Shown: positions 23,503 through 33,553 of the stretch, piece by piece
Numbering within the stretch: position 1 is the first letter of the stretch
How the letters are laid out: every line of letters begins with the position of its first letter
NCBI GenBank assembly: GCA_012932865.1
Contig: SAXG01000092.1
Coordinates: forward strand, 1 to 64,000
DNA from: Amylostereum areolatum
Taxonomy: Eukaryota > Basidiomycota > Agaricomycetes > Russulales > Stereaceae
Reading direction: 5' to 3'
Length of the DNA stretch: 64,000 nucleotides
Made by a program: the position numbers and the translations under genes
Notes under the pieces: generated by a model
What the model was told of the DNA's origin: nothing
What the model saw: the letters and a program-made list of their open reading frames with translations, nothing else
Databases searched by the model: none

Positions 23503-24252
23503 CTCTCCACTATTTGATACGCATTTCAACACAGTACGGTCTATTGGTCCTAGTGGTAGCGACACGGATACACTTCTGGCTCAGACTCGGGCTCCCGCTC
23601 GTCCTCATATTCATACACTGGTTCGGGAGTATACATCCGAGCGTGGCGGGGTGTCTACGATTGGTGCTCTTGATGATGACAATGATGATGATCCTGAGCG
23701 TAGGGCCGTTCATGATCTTTTCACAAACAGAGAAATCACTACCTAGTAAGCGGGCACGTTTGTTGATAGCATGGACAAACAACGTACGATAGACGGTCCG
23801 TGGTGGTGGGTAACTAGGTGTTAAATTCTGTGTATATCCATACGGAACGGAGAGCTCGGAATATCGAGAGTGGCAATTGGGTGGCGACAACAGGCGGGGA
23901 TCATGCAGGTCCTCTAGATCATAAATTAGGTATCGAGCATATGACTCGGAGATGTTGTATCTAACTTACCGTGCGAGCGGTATCCTTCAACATGAAGACT
24001 CCCAAGCCTGGTAACCTCGCGCATTCTCTCCTCCTCGACAAATTCCGGGAATCTCTGCATGCAGAAGGGAGAATGAGCCTGTATTTCTTTTGGTTGCCAG
24101 AACGTAGAATGGTCCCTACTGTAATTTTGACTTTCGCTTTTTTGGCAAAATCTTGCGCTTCACTGCGTGTATACTTGCCACGTCTGCACTCTTCCAGTCT
24201 AATGGCCCGCTCTTAGAATATATCAAGTAGTGAACCGAAGGTCATGAAAGGC
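23503..24252. other. Intergenic; possible 3' exon of the next gene
   Basis: On the minus strand, after a GTAAGC donor near 24257, a lysine-rich stretch (KRKILPKKRKSKLQ in one frame, SEAQDFAKKAKVK in another) could be the second exon of the small gene starting at 24450. No frame is clearly preferred. The rest is empty. Confidence 0.35.
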
Positions 24253-24450
24253 TTACTCATTTAGATAACTCGAGGTCTCTTCCATCTCCTTGGGGGTGAA
24301 CTCGGGCCCGTACTCCATGACCATTTGATAGATGTTGCTTCTATCTGAAGTGCCCCGTTTCACAAAGGCTGTGGTAGTACGGGACTTGAAAAACTTGTAT
24401 CCATATTTCCCGGCGGCTAGCGCGATGGATGCAGCAGCGGTTTCGGCCAT
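24253..24450 (-). CDS. Small protein of unknown function (first exon)
   Basis: ATG 24450 opens MAETAAASIALAAGKYGYKF and runs to EFTPKEMEETSSYLN, where a GTAAGC donor follows. The layout resembles exon 1 of the unknown gene at 42766-43795: about 60 residues ending EFTxxE...SxL(N/S)E, then an intron and a basic second exon. So the two may be distant paralogs. The end of the gene is not resolved; without splicing it stops at 24253. Confidence 0.45.
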   Translation of the reverse strand: MAETAAASIALAAGKYGYKFFKSRTTTAFVKRGTSDRSNIYQMVMEYGPEFTPKEMEETSSYLNE

Positions 24451-24947
24451 AGCAGGTAGCGATGGTGGGTGGAGTGAAGTGTGACAATATATCGTGCTGA
24501 AGAACTCCGGGTCATTAAATGGCATGAGCACGGAAAGAAGATCGAGCATCGCACAAGTTGTCATGAGATCCAGGTTTTTGTTCCCAAAGAGCGTCTCGGA
24601 ATACGAAGCTGAAGGATGCAGCCGAACTAAAACAAGGACCAACCAGCATACACTGCACATAAGAGGTTGCAAACAAAAGAAGAGTCACTCTTACGGTGTA
24701 TCCAGGAGTACTTGACCGAAGTCTGTACACAGGCCCCGATGGTCGTCCGGTCGAAAACAAGGACATAGGTACGACACAAAAGCATTGCAAAAGCATGCGA
24801 AGTAATAGAAGACTATGCTCGTTATCCTCGGGTGGCCCTGGGTGCTGGGAGAGCAATGCGCAGACAATACGATGCAGGGTCATGATGCCATGCGCGTGTG
24901 AGATGGATGAGCATAGGGAATCAGAGGAAGGGAATGGAAGCAGAACT
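24451..24947. other. Intergenic, target of a hAT-like insertion
   Basis: No gene is recognised. The last eight bases, GCAGAACT (24940-24947), are the left target-site duplication of the element that follows. Confidence 0.5.
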
Positions 24948-25041
24948 CAAGGGGTATGCGGGACGGAAATCCCGGCACCAGCTCCCCCCGACCCTCGGAA
25001 GTTGCCGAGGCTGCTGAGCGCACTCGTCGCTTTGTCATCAC
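24948..25041 (+). repeat. Left 94-bp terminal inverted repeat (hAT-like)
   Basis: It is the exact reverse complement of 31441-31534 except one base (CGTCGC here, CGTTGC in the other). It contains a small hairpin CGGGA/TCCCG. It is preceded by the target duplication GCAGAACT. Confidence 0.85.
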
Positions 25042-25101
25042 ACTCAGCCGCGCTCAGAGTCACTGCTCAGCGCGCCACACGGACTCATCTTATGTCTAAC
25101 T

Positions 25102-25215
25102 CGAATCAGGCTTGATTTCGTGCGGCCTAAGCGTGAGGCGGGAGCTTGCGACGCGGGAGGTACGGGAAACCGCCCCCGAAGGGGCATGTATGGATTGCGT
25201 GCGAGACGAGACCGT
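25102..25215 (-). repeat. B2 split direct repeat (114 bp)
   Basis: Identical to 25787-25900; starts CGAATCAGGCTTGATTTCG. It forms the left terminus of the Ngaro element. Confidence 0.85.
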
Positions 25216-25417
25216 TACAAGGGAGAAAAAGAGAAGAGAAAAAAAAGGTTACAAAAGCAGGCGGTAAATGTAGTTAATGCGAGAGCTCATGCGGTACGGA
25301 GGCGTGTGTGTACGTAGAGCATGTGGGTATCCTCCGCTGGAGATCGTAACGGTCGCGGAGTAGGTAAGCGTGGTATGGGAAACCGGTCGGAAACAAACAA
25401 GGGTATGCGGTGGGCGG

Positions 25418-25786
25418 GAGAGCGAAAGCGGCGTGGGCGACGCGGCGAGGCAGACTCTGGCGAGAGGAGGGCGTCAGCGGAACGGTTCGAAGCGACGAAA
25501 TGGGGACGGACCTGGCGAGACGAGGTGCTGGCAAGAGTTGGGGGCATCAGCGGTGCCCCCCGAGCGACTCTTGTACTCTCTCGAGCGGGTACTTCCAAAC
25601 CTAGCCCATCTGTAGCATCCCGCTACGGGCTAGGCGGGCTCCCGGTGCCAGGTCGTGCGCAGCCGCGGGCGCATCCCAACAAGTAGGTGGCGGCTCCGAC
25701 GGGCGTCGGGAGCAGTCGCCCACGCGAGGACGGCACCGTGCGAAAGCGACGCCTGATTCGACTCCGAGAAACTCCTTTCAAGCCGA
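25418..25786 (-). repeat. A2 split direct repeat (369 bp)
   Basis: Identical to 30278-30646 with a constant offset of 4860. It includes a copy of the first gag codons. Confidence 0.85.
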
Positions 25787-25900
25787 CGAATCAGGCTTGA
25801 TTTCGTGCGGCCTAAGCGTGAGGCGGGAGCTTGCGACGCGGGAGGTACGGGAAACCGCCCCCGAAGGGGCATGTATGGATTGCGTGCGAGACGAGACCGT
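25787..25900 (-). repeat. B1 split direct repeat (114 bp)
   Basis: Identical to 25102-25215. It lies directly between the recombinase gene and A2. Confidence 0.85.
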
Positions 25901-25967
25901 AAAAGGCGTAAGAATTGAGGAGGAGGAAGGGAGGATGGTGGTGCGTGAAAGTGTGGGATGTCGAGCG

Positions 25968-26972
25968 CTATGCCCCGGTGCCCTCAGCAGCGCGGCGGGC
26001 GTGGATGAGGGCTTGAAGTAGGACGGGGTTCTTGCGGATGTACTGCTTGAATGCGTCCGAGCTCCAGCGCCCGATGGCCTGGATACGGTCGTCGGGGTAG
26101 CCCTCAGTGGCGTAAAAGGTGGCTCCTCCGGGACGGAGGGAGTGCCCGCCGATGTTCGAGTTGGGGAAGAGCGACTCGAGGCGGTTAATGAACCAGCTGC
26201 GCGTGGGGACCGTCCCGTCCTGCCTGACCCACAGCTCGGGAAGGAGGGTGGCAAAGCGGTCGCGGCCGGTGATGTATGCGCGGAAAAGCTGGTAGGGGTC
26301 AACGGCTTCCGTGTCACGTCTCGGGATGACCACCCTGTTGCCCTCGAAAAATCGGTCGGCCTTGTGTGTTGGGAGGAGGTATGAGTACGCGGTGTCTAGG
26401 AACTCCATGCTCGACCTCCGGATCGTCTTGCGGTGTGAGCGCAGGGCGCCGTTGTCACTGCAGACAAGTTCACCGAGGCGGTGGAGCCCGAAGAACCCTG
26501 CCGTGATGAGTGCGAGGAAGAGGCGGTCGTCGTGGGTGGGGTTTGGGTAGTGGCGGATTGTGAACTCGAGGTCGTCGAGGGATAAGGCGTCGCGGCGGGA
26601 GATTGGGGAGTTATAGAGGCGGTTGCAGCCTGCCAGTGTCCGTGTGACAAGGGCGCTGCGGCGCGTGGCGCGAACATGTGGGAAGTGGGGTTCAAGCTGG
26701 TTTCAGATCCCTGATAGGTATGCGGGGATTGAGTGGGGAGAGATGTGTTGGGCCATGAAGACCACATAGAAGGACAGGGTGTCGGCGGTGGGTTCGATGT
26801 CAAAGCTGTGGAGCTTACAGAAGGTCAGGTATGATTGGAGGTGGGATGTGTATGATAGGCGCGTGGAAATGTCAATCGCGGCTCCGAGGGCGAGCGCCCG
26901 TTCGCGAACGAGGCGCTCAGATGTCCAGGCTTCGCGGCGCGGCTGCCTGGACGAGCGTGAGATCTGGAGCAT
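25968..26972 (-). pseudogene. Tyrosine recombinase of the Ngaro element, one in-frame TGA
   Basis: ATG 26972 overlaps the RT stop as TGATG. The frame runs to 25968 and is broken only by TGA at 26703-26705 after AYLSGI. The N-terminal SAM-like part (RLSYTSHLQSYLTFCK) and the C-terminal catalytic core are both present: an arginine in GLHRLGEL, the HxxR box as HSLRPGGAT, and GRWSSDAFKQYI with the tyrosine nucleophile. The enzyme would insert the cDNA circle. The TGA is odd in an element whose repeats are identical. It is either a fresh nonsense mutation or a recoded stop. Confidence 0.8.
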
Positions 26973-28799
26973 CAGCCCTGCGACCCCAGCGTCGAGCGTG
27001 GGGGTGAAAAGCCGTGGACACGGAGGGATGGTTGGTACTGTCGCACCACATTGAAAAGCCCCCGGGATAGGGCATCGGCAACTGTGTTCTTCTCACCTGG
27101 GATATGGTGGACGCGGAGGTTGATGTGGGAGGCCATGAGGATTTCGGCTGCCCGGAAAAGGAGGTCGTTGTAACCGGCACGCGCTTTGAACGAGTCAAAT
27201 ATCTGGACTGTGTTGAGGTTGTCGGTGTAGATAAGTAGCTTTGAGGGGACCTGGGGGAGGGCGGCCGCCCAGCTGAGTGCCACGAGGACGCACAGTGCTT
27301 CGTACCAGAAGATGGTGTCTTCTGTGTTTGGGGCGGGGGGGAGCGTCGATGCGAATCCTTGCCCAGCCTGTGGTGACCAGAAGCCGAGGCCGGACAGGGA
27401 TGCGTCGCAGAAGATAACCATGTCGGCTGTCGACGGATCCCATAGGCGCGCCCGTATTATGTGAATCCCGGAGGACTGCTGCAGGGTGGTCGCAAACCAG
27501 CGGAGGTCGCGTGAGACCTGTCCGTTGAGGAATATGGGGGCATTGGGCTTCTTTTTTCCGGATATTTTGGCATACGAGGACGCGAGCGCAGGGCGGAGGA
27601 GTGGTGCCACATTGAGCGCCCAGTTCATCCAGCCGAGCAGGCGCTGCCACTCGACGAGGCGACGGCGGCGGTCGGGGGCCTCGTCGATGAACACGTGGAT
27701 GGCGGTGACTAGGTTGGAGATGCTCTCGGCGGAGAGAAAAATGGTCATGCTAACCGGGGAGACCTCAAAGCCGGTGATCACGAGAATACGGCCAAACTCC
27801 TGCTTGCTCTTCTCGTGCGGAATTCCGAGGAAGTCCCATAACTGGAGCAGTTGGACCTGCTTTGGGGGAAGCCATGCACCGTAGGGCTCATAGAAGGTGC
27901 AGTGGGGTGACAGGTCATGGGAGAACGTGTCGTCGATGTAGGCAAGGAGGGCTTCAATATGGCGGATCTTGACAGCGATCCACAGGACTAGTGCAAAGAA
28001 GGAGCACCACAGATTCCCGGAGGCGCGGCCTCCGAAGTTGTTGCAGCGGTCGACACGGCGGACACCGTCGATTGTGACAACCTGGCGGAGCTGGTATAAG
28101 GGGTGGATAGGGATGCGGCGGTAGGCTTGGGAGACGTCAGACTTGAATAGATAGATCGGCACGTTGCCGTGGTGCCGGCGGACGTGCAACAGGTTGTGTG
28201 CCAGATGCTGAACTGTGTCGAGACGGACGTGTACGTCATCCTTGTCTATGGTTGAGTTGGGTGAGAACTCGCCGGCAGAGTGGTCGACAATGAGGCGTAG
28301 CTTCCCCGATTTCTTGGGGATAACGCTGACGGGGACGCTGCACATGCCAGGGAGGAGGGGTTCTCCGGGGCGGCCGAAAGGTGGGGAGAAACGCCCGAGA
28401 CGTTCTTCCTCGAGGCATTGCTGTTTCGCAAACTCGAGCTCAGCGGGCGCGAGTGGGCGCTCGGGGTGGTCGCGCGTAATTGGGTAGTCGTCCGGGAAGT
28501 CGGCGTGCGGCCAGAAACCCTCGCGGAAACCGCGAATGACAGACTGGACGAACGGTCGATTGGGGTGGGTGACGAGAAGCGACTCGAAGTTGTCTATATT
28601 GATGGGGGAGACGACCTTGAACAGCTCTGGGTATCTGCGAAGCGTCGCGAGTGCTATTTTGTCGTTGAGTGCGGAAGGGGGAGGTCCAGGGAGCGGCGCT
28701 GCCGTCTCCGTAGCGAGGGCCGACGGGGTGAGGATTGAGGCCTGCTCTTGACCCCACACGAAGCCGCGGAAACGGCGCGGTCCCGTCGGAGGGGTTGCT
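26972..28799 (-). CDS. Reverse transcriptase/RNase H of the Ngaro element
   Basis: This pol frame lies +1 relative to gag and has no ATG near its start, so ribosomal frameshifting or reinitiation at the gag end is likely. The same frame stays open far upstream (to about 30394), but there it is only a shadow of gag. RT signatures: VPKKSGKLRLIVDHS-like block (about 28280-28330), KSDVSQAYRRIPI and the YIDD catalytic box (about 27925). RNase H: CDASLSGLGFW, YTDNLNTV and ADALSRG near the end. It ends at TGA 26972-26974 overlapping the recombinase ATG. Confidence 0.85.
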
Positions 28800-30407
28800 T
28801 CAGTGGTTGGTGTGGGCGGAGCCGTCGCCGCGGCCACACTCGTGAGCACCGTGTTTTCCTCCGCATGAGGAGCACGCGTGGCGGTACTTGCACCCTTTGC
28901 CTGAGCAGTTCCCGGCGTTGAAGCGTCGGCAGATTTCGGTGGACTGCTGGGGGCCTTGCGAGCGGCGAGCTCCCGTCGCAGTGCTGCCTCGCGCGCGAGA
29001 GATGTTGCTGGTGGCCGGTCGCGAGGCCAGTCCAGCGGTGATGTGCATGGTCTCGAGTGCCGTAAACTCCTTGGTGTCTGAAAGCTCGAGGGCGTTGGAC
29101 CTGCCGACGCGGGCGCGGACAGCGCGGTCGTAGTTGAGAACGAGGTCGTCGTGCCCGTGGACGGCGCCGAAGTAGTTGATGATGTGCCTGCGATAGGCGG
29201 CCAACTCGTCGCGTCGATGCGGGTAGACGAACGTGACGGCGTCCTGGTAGCGCTCGAATGCCATTCCCCACTCGCCGGATGTGGCGATGTGCTTCGCAGG
29301 CTTGGATGGTCCGCCGTGTAGCTCATACTCCCCGAGCTTCTGGATGTCGCGCCCGTCTCCCCCAATGGCGTAGAGGCTGGAAAAAACGACGTCGAGGTCG
29401 AAGTACGTGTCTGATAGGACTGCCTTCCATCCGGACTGGGGGAAATCGGGGCACTCGGGCATGGAGATGACGATGGTTTTGATTTCGTCGAGGTGCTGAA
29501 GGTAGTTGGCCTTGAGCTTGACGGTAAGCCGGCAGTTGTCAGAGAGCGCTGAGTCCGCTCGGCCGGAGAGGAAAGGGAGGGAGGAGTAGTCGAGCTTGCG
29601 TTTGGCTGGGCGCCCGTCGTCGCTGAAGTCGTCATCGAGGCGACGATGCTTGCCAGAAAGTCGGAAGTCGAGGTCGCAGTCGCGCGAGCGTCCGCGCTGG
29701 CGCTGGCGAGAGCGCGCGCGCTGAGGGGACCGGCTGTCGTCCGAGTGGGAGCGCCTTCGGCGAGCGCGCTCACGCGGGGTGCGCGGGCTGTCCCGCTCGT
29801 AGCTCCTGCCGCGACGCGCGGTGCTGGCCGGCGAACGCGAGCGTCGGCGGCGGGTCTCTCCGACGTCGTTCCCGCCGAGTCCCCGCACACGGCGGAAACC
29901 GTCCTCCTCGTTCGTGAGTCGCCGCTCGAGGGCCTCCTCAAGGAGCGAGACGAAGTGGTTGTAGGCTTGGGCCCGCGCCCCGCGTGCGGCGTCTTCGTCT
30001 TCTTCGGACAGGTCTGCGCGCGTACCGCTGGCGAGGAGGCCGTCGATGTTGGTGGCTGCATTCGCGAGGCGCAAGTGTCCACCTTCGAGCTGCTCGACGA
30101 CTCGCATGCAGTCGTCGGCGATGCCGGCGACGAAGAGCTGGGACAGGTCGGGCTGGATGCGTCGGGAGAGTGGCCGCCCACCTTGCGGCGCGTCGGGACC
30201 CGGCCCCCCTGCGTGCGGTCCTTCCTCTTGCGGTATAACATGTTCAGTCTGGGCCATATGGGAGTTGCGCGAGGGTTGAGAGCGAAAGCGGCGTGGGCGA
30301 CGCGGCGAGGCAGACTCTGGCGAGAGGAGGGCGTCAGCGGAACGGTTCGAAGCGACGAAATGGGGACGGACCTGGCGAGACGAGGTGCTGGCAAGAGTTG
30401 GGGGCAT
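28800..30407 (-). CDS. Gag-like protein of the Ngaro element
   Basis: ATG 30407 (MPPTLASTSSRQVR) lies inside repeat A1; the frame is also open upstream from a TTG at 30458. The middle is strongly R/S/D-rich (RRRRSRSPAS, QRARSRQRQRGRSRD), followed by a folded region (WKAVLSDTYFDLDVVFSSLYAIG). Near the end is a CCCH finger CX7CX4CX3H (CRRFNAGNCSGKGCKYRH) and a second Cys/His cluster CSSCGGKHGAHEC. It probably packages the element RNA. Confidence 0.8.
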   Translation of the reverse strand: MPPTLASTSSRQVRPHFVASNRSADALLSPESASPRRPRRFRSQPSRNSHMAQTEHVIPQEEGPHAGGPGPDAPQGGRPLSRRIQPDLSQLFVAGIADDCMRVVEQLEGGHLRLANAATNIDGLLASGTRADLSEEDEDAARGARAQAYNHFVSLLEEALERRLTNEEDGFRRVRGLGGNDVGETRRRRSRSPASTARRGRSYERDSPRTPRERARRRRSHSDDSRSPQRARSRQRQRGRSRDCDLDFRLSGKHRRLDDDFSDDGRPAKRKLDYSSLPFLSGRADSALSDNCRLTVKLKANYLQHLDEIKTIVISMPECPDFPQSGWKAVLSDTYFDLDVVFSSLYAIGGDGRDIQKLGEYELHGGPSKPAKHIATSGEWGMAFERYQDAVTFVYPHRRDELAAYRRHIINYFGAVHGHDDLVLNYDRAVRARVGRSNALELSDTKEFTALETMHITAGLASRPATSNISRARGSTATGARRSQGPQQSTEICRRFNAGNCSGKGCKYRHACSSCGGKHGAHECGRGDGSAHTNH

Positions 30408-30646
30408 CAGCGGTGCCCCCCGAGCGACTCTTGTACTCTCTCGAGCGGGTACTTCCAAACCTAGCCCATCTGTAGCATCCCGCTACGGGCTAGGCGGGCT
30501 CCCGGTGCCAGGTCGTGCGCAGCCGCGGGCGCATCCCAACAAGTAGGTGGCGGCTCCGACGGGCGTCGGGAGCAGTCGCCCACGCGAGGACGGCACCGTG
30601 CGAAAGCGACGCCTGATTCGACTCCGAGAAACTCCTTTCAAGCCGA
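30278..30646 (-). repeat. A1 split direct repeat (369 bp)
   Basis: Identical to 25418-25786. It forms the right terminus and the 5' end of the Ngaro element and holds the leader and first gag codons. Confidence 0.85.
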
Positions 30647-31440
30647 TACAAAGTGTAGCATCTGATCGATGATCTCTGAGTAGATGTAAATTTGGGGTTA
30701 AACTTCCTGGTATGCGGCGACCCCCGCACAGCTGATCATGGCTATCATTGGTCGGGGAACTTGAAGGGCAAGTGCTCGAGCCAAGTGACTGCGAGCCTAG
30801 CAAACACCCGCGGGTTGTAGACTAGCAGCGCTGTATTAAAGCATGAATTAAAGGCGATTAAAACACTAATAGGGATTCCAGTTCAAAATGCCCAGGTTCC
30901 CTGGTCAGAGTCTCTCATCGAGAAGTCGAAAGCCGGTAGTCCGTGATTGGATAACACTTGTGGTACTAGAGCTTTAGCTTGTGAACGGCAAAGGCAGGAT
31001 CATGCACAAAATCATACTGTGTATGGTAAAATATTACCTCTGCATTTTCGCATGAGGGAGAGCAGATGGGGAGATGAGAGGGATGGCAGCCCCGGGATCA
31101 CTTACTGAGAGTTGAGCACCTTGGCAAGCCATCTCAGAAAACCAAACACAAAGTAGGTATTCACATATCATGTAAATTTACGAGCTACTTACATGGCAGT
31201 CGATCATCATTCGAGACTACATAGCAGTCACGGAAAGAAAGTTATGGTTTTTGATCTTCGAGGCCAGAGTCAGTCCCACCACCGTTTCCGGGACATACGA
31301 AGGTAAAATGGCTGACACATCCAACAGCTGGAGCTTCCAGGCGATGGCGTGTTTACGACCGCCGCTCCCGAGGATGAGAATATGGAGCTCCATAGACCAT
31401 GGAGGCGAGCGCGTTGGATGTAACTGGACTGTGCATTGAA
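30647..31440. other. Interior of the hAT-like element, non-coding
   Basis: This is unique sequence between the Ngaro right end and the right inverted repeat. No ORF with a transposase or other signal is seen. Confidence 0.5.
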
Positions 31441-31534
31441 GTGATGACAAAGCAACGAGTGCGCTCAGCAGCCTCGGCAACTTCCGAGGGTCGGGGGGAG
31501 CTGGTGCCGGGATTTCCGTCCCGCATACCCCTTG
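31441..31534 (-). repeat. Right 94-bp terminal inverted repeat (hAT-like)
   Basis: Reverse complement of 24948-25041 with one mismatch, followed by the target duplication GCAGAACT at 31535-31542. Confidence 0.85.
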
Positions 31535-31703
31535 GCAGAACTCCAGCTTCAGCGCCGAGCAGAACAAGGGACGCTGGCATTGGCCGGCAAGCACCAAATG
31601 ATCAAAAGACTTCGAGGTTTTTTGCATCCATATTGCTTCTCCCCTTACCTTTAATACCTTCTCACCAGATCTCACTCCCCGTCCACATCCCTAGCGCCAT
31701 CTT

Positions 31704-33030
31704 ATGGAATCGGAGTCTCTTTTTGAGGCCATTCGTCGTCGACAGCGAGAAAATCCTGGTGGTCTTACTTCATTTGAGAAGGAGTGGGTCGAAGACCAGC
31801 CTTGGCTCGCGCAATGTGGCTATATGCTCCGCCCCCGGTATCGACCCGACTGGGTACCCTCATGGAAGGCTCCAGGAAATACTGACATGAACTATGTTCA
31901 TTTTGAGGATGGCTGGTCAAATAAAGTACGTTGACCAGGCTATCACTTTCAGGGCTGCCACTCATTGTACGATAGGGCAGGACGGTTATCGACGCGACGC
32001 GCATGTCGGACGGGGCATTCGTAAGCATCAAGAGAGTTGATCTCGAGTTCAGAGCGAATGAACTCGCAATAGGCCTATATTTCTCTGGAAAGGACGTCGC
32101 TTCTGACCAACGAAACCACTGCGTGCCGGTGCTAGACGTCCTTCACCATCCCGACAAACCTACCAAAGCTTGGGTAATCATGCCCCATCTTCAGCCATAT
32201 TTTACCCCTCAGTTTTCCACCATAGGGGAAGCCGTCGCATTTTTCACACAGATCTTCGAGGTAAGAATACTCTTACTCTCTCGTTGTTCTACGGTTGACT
32301 GTCTCCAGGGCATCCAATTCATGCACGAACATCATGTTGCACATCGGCACGTCAATCTCAACGGATCACCATGTTTCATGCTGACGTTGTACCTCAGGGA
32401 TTGTACCATGTTCAATATCATGATGGATGCTTCCGCATTGTATACCCATCCTCCCCATCCTGTAAATTCAAGAATGCGTCGGGACTGGACAGGCAAAATC
32501 TCACCGTCTCGTCGGCGCACGGAACAGCCTGTACGGTACTACTTCGTCGACTTCGGGCTGTCTCATCTGTATGAGCCTGGCAATGGACCACCTCTCGAAT
32601 TCCCGCTGAAAGGCGGAGACAAATCCGCGCCGGAGCACGCAGGCTCCTTCGAAGACCGCGTCCCTTGCGATCCATTCCCGACCGATGTCTACTATCTTGG
32701 GAACCTTGTTCGAGAGGATTTCATCGGGGTAAGCTCTACCCCTCCATCCTGTCGCCCTCTCACGCGCTCGCATAGGAGTGTCGCGGATTCGGGTTCATGA
32801 AGAAGCTCGTCGCAGATATGACCCAGAATGATCCCGAAAAGCGTCCGACGATGCACGAAGTCGTCTCTCGTTTTCAGAAGATTCGGAGCTCGTTGAGCTC
32901 GTTCAAACTGCGCTCTCGCATCGCCTACAAGGACGATTCATTCTTGTGGCACATGAGTGAGGTCTGGCCACATCTGCGCCGCACAGTACAGTATATATTT
33001 CATCGTACTCCTGCTATCCCCGACGCGTAA
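31704..33030 (+). CDS. Basidiomycete protein-kinase-like protein, copy 2
   Basis: Five exons start at ATG 31704 (MESESLFEAIRRRQ); the stop is at 33028-33030. Introns lie at about 31926-31970, 32262-32308, 32347-32397 and 32730-32777. Kinase features: VSIK (VAIK-type lysine) after DATRMSDGAF, HRDCTMFNIM (catalytic loop with D and N), VDFGLS (DFG), GGDKSAPEH and DPFPTDVYYLGN, and RPTMHEV near the end. A clear glycine-rich loop is missing, as usual in this family. The third intron has a GC donor (GCACGT at 32347), where copy 1 has GT. The catalytic set is complete, so kinase activity is possible. Substrates are unknown. The gene lies just right of the hAT-like insertion. Confidence 0.8.
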
Positions 33031-33553
33031 ATAGCGTGTATTGTCTTTGTTTTGTTTGCTCTGCTGTCGTCATCTACTCGCTGTCCATGTATCACTCACC
33101 ACGCCGCCTCTGACTCCTGGCAGTGGCATGCCAAATGTATCGTACCACCTTACCATTTCATGACACCACGGAAAGTGTCAGGACTGTAACATAACTACAA
33201 CTCTCGAGTCGATACCAAAACAACAGTACAACCCTGTAAGGACAACCCCGCCTGCCGCCGGGTCTCTTCATTTTCACGGTTAATATTGTCTAGTGTTTCT
33301 TGGTGAGTTGGCCTCTCTAAGACAGACGCAGATAGAGTCACCGTACCTCACAATAGCTAGGATTGGCTTGAGAGTGGTCGCAAATAGCATTTTCGTAAAG
33401 CATAAAAGCTCGTGCGATCACTTTGTACTTCCGCCCCTACGAACAAACATATTACATATATACAACCGTGCGGCTTCACTTGCGATCGCGAGTTCCGCCT
33501 AAGGGTCTTATACGCATTCGCCGTCAACCCTTCGATCCACATCAACCGTCCGT
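33031..33553. other. Convergent intergenic region
   Basis: 3' flanks of the kinase-like gene and of the Virilizer-like gene. No gene is seen. Confidence 0.45.

Larger units (their letters stand above)
25102..30646 (-). mobile_element. Ngaro/PAT-type tyrosine-recombinase retrotransposon
   Basis: The element reads right to left. Its split direct repeats have the order A1 (30278-30646), genes, B1 (25787-25900), A2 (25418-25786), 202 bp, B2 (25102-25215). A1 and A2 (369 bp) and B1 and B2 (114 bp) appear identical. B1 directly abuts A2, so a circle joining the two outer ends would recreate the same junction, as expected for integration by a tyrosine recombinase without target duplication. It encodes Gag (CCCH and zinc-knuckle-like), RT/RNase H and a tyrosine recombinase, but no aspartic protease or DDE integrase. 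Identical repeats point to recent insertion. Confidence 0.9.
24948..31534. mobile_element. Non-autonomous hAT-like element carrying a nested Ngaro element
   Basis: The ends are 94-bp inverted repeats (24948-25041 and 31441-31534, one mismatch), starting CAAGGGGTATGCGGGA. They are flanked by the 8-bp direct repeat GCAGAACT (24940-24947 and 31535-31542). An 8-bp duplication and CA..GGG-type ends fit the hAT superfamily. Without the inner 5.5-kb element (25102-30646) the element would be about 1.04 kb, and no transposase is seen in it, so it must have moved by enzyme supplied elsewhere. Its right end lies about 170 bp before the kinase-like gene at 31704. Confidence 0.75.

Noticed and set aside
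24948..25041. Taking the 94-bp repeat as a tRNA or small RNA gene
   Set aside because: It has a short hairpin but no tRNA boxes; its inverted partner and the 8-bp duplications make transposon ends the better reading.
25216..25417. CRISPR-like or satellite interpretation of the repeated blocks near 25.1-25.9 kb
   Set aside because: The blocks are the paired split direct repeats of one retroelement, with an exact partner at its other end.
28800..30394. Long Pro/Ser/Arg-rich open frame upstream of RT on the same strand
   Set aside because: It overlaps the Gag frame over its whole length and has the composition of a shadow of the arginine/serine-rich gag; RT motifs begin only after the gag stop.
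29646..30464. 272-codon plus-strand ORF opposite gag
   Set aside because: Antisense shadow of the GC-rich gag gene; no domain and no start context.
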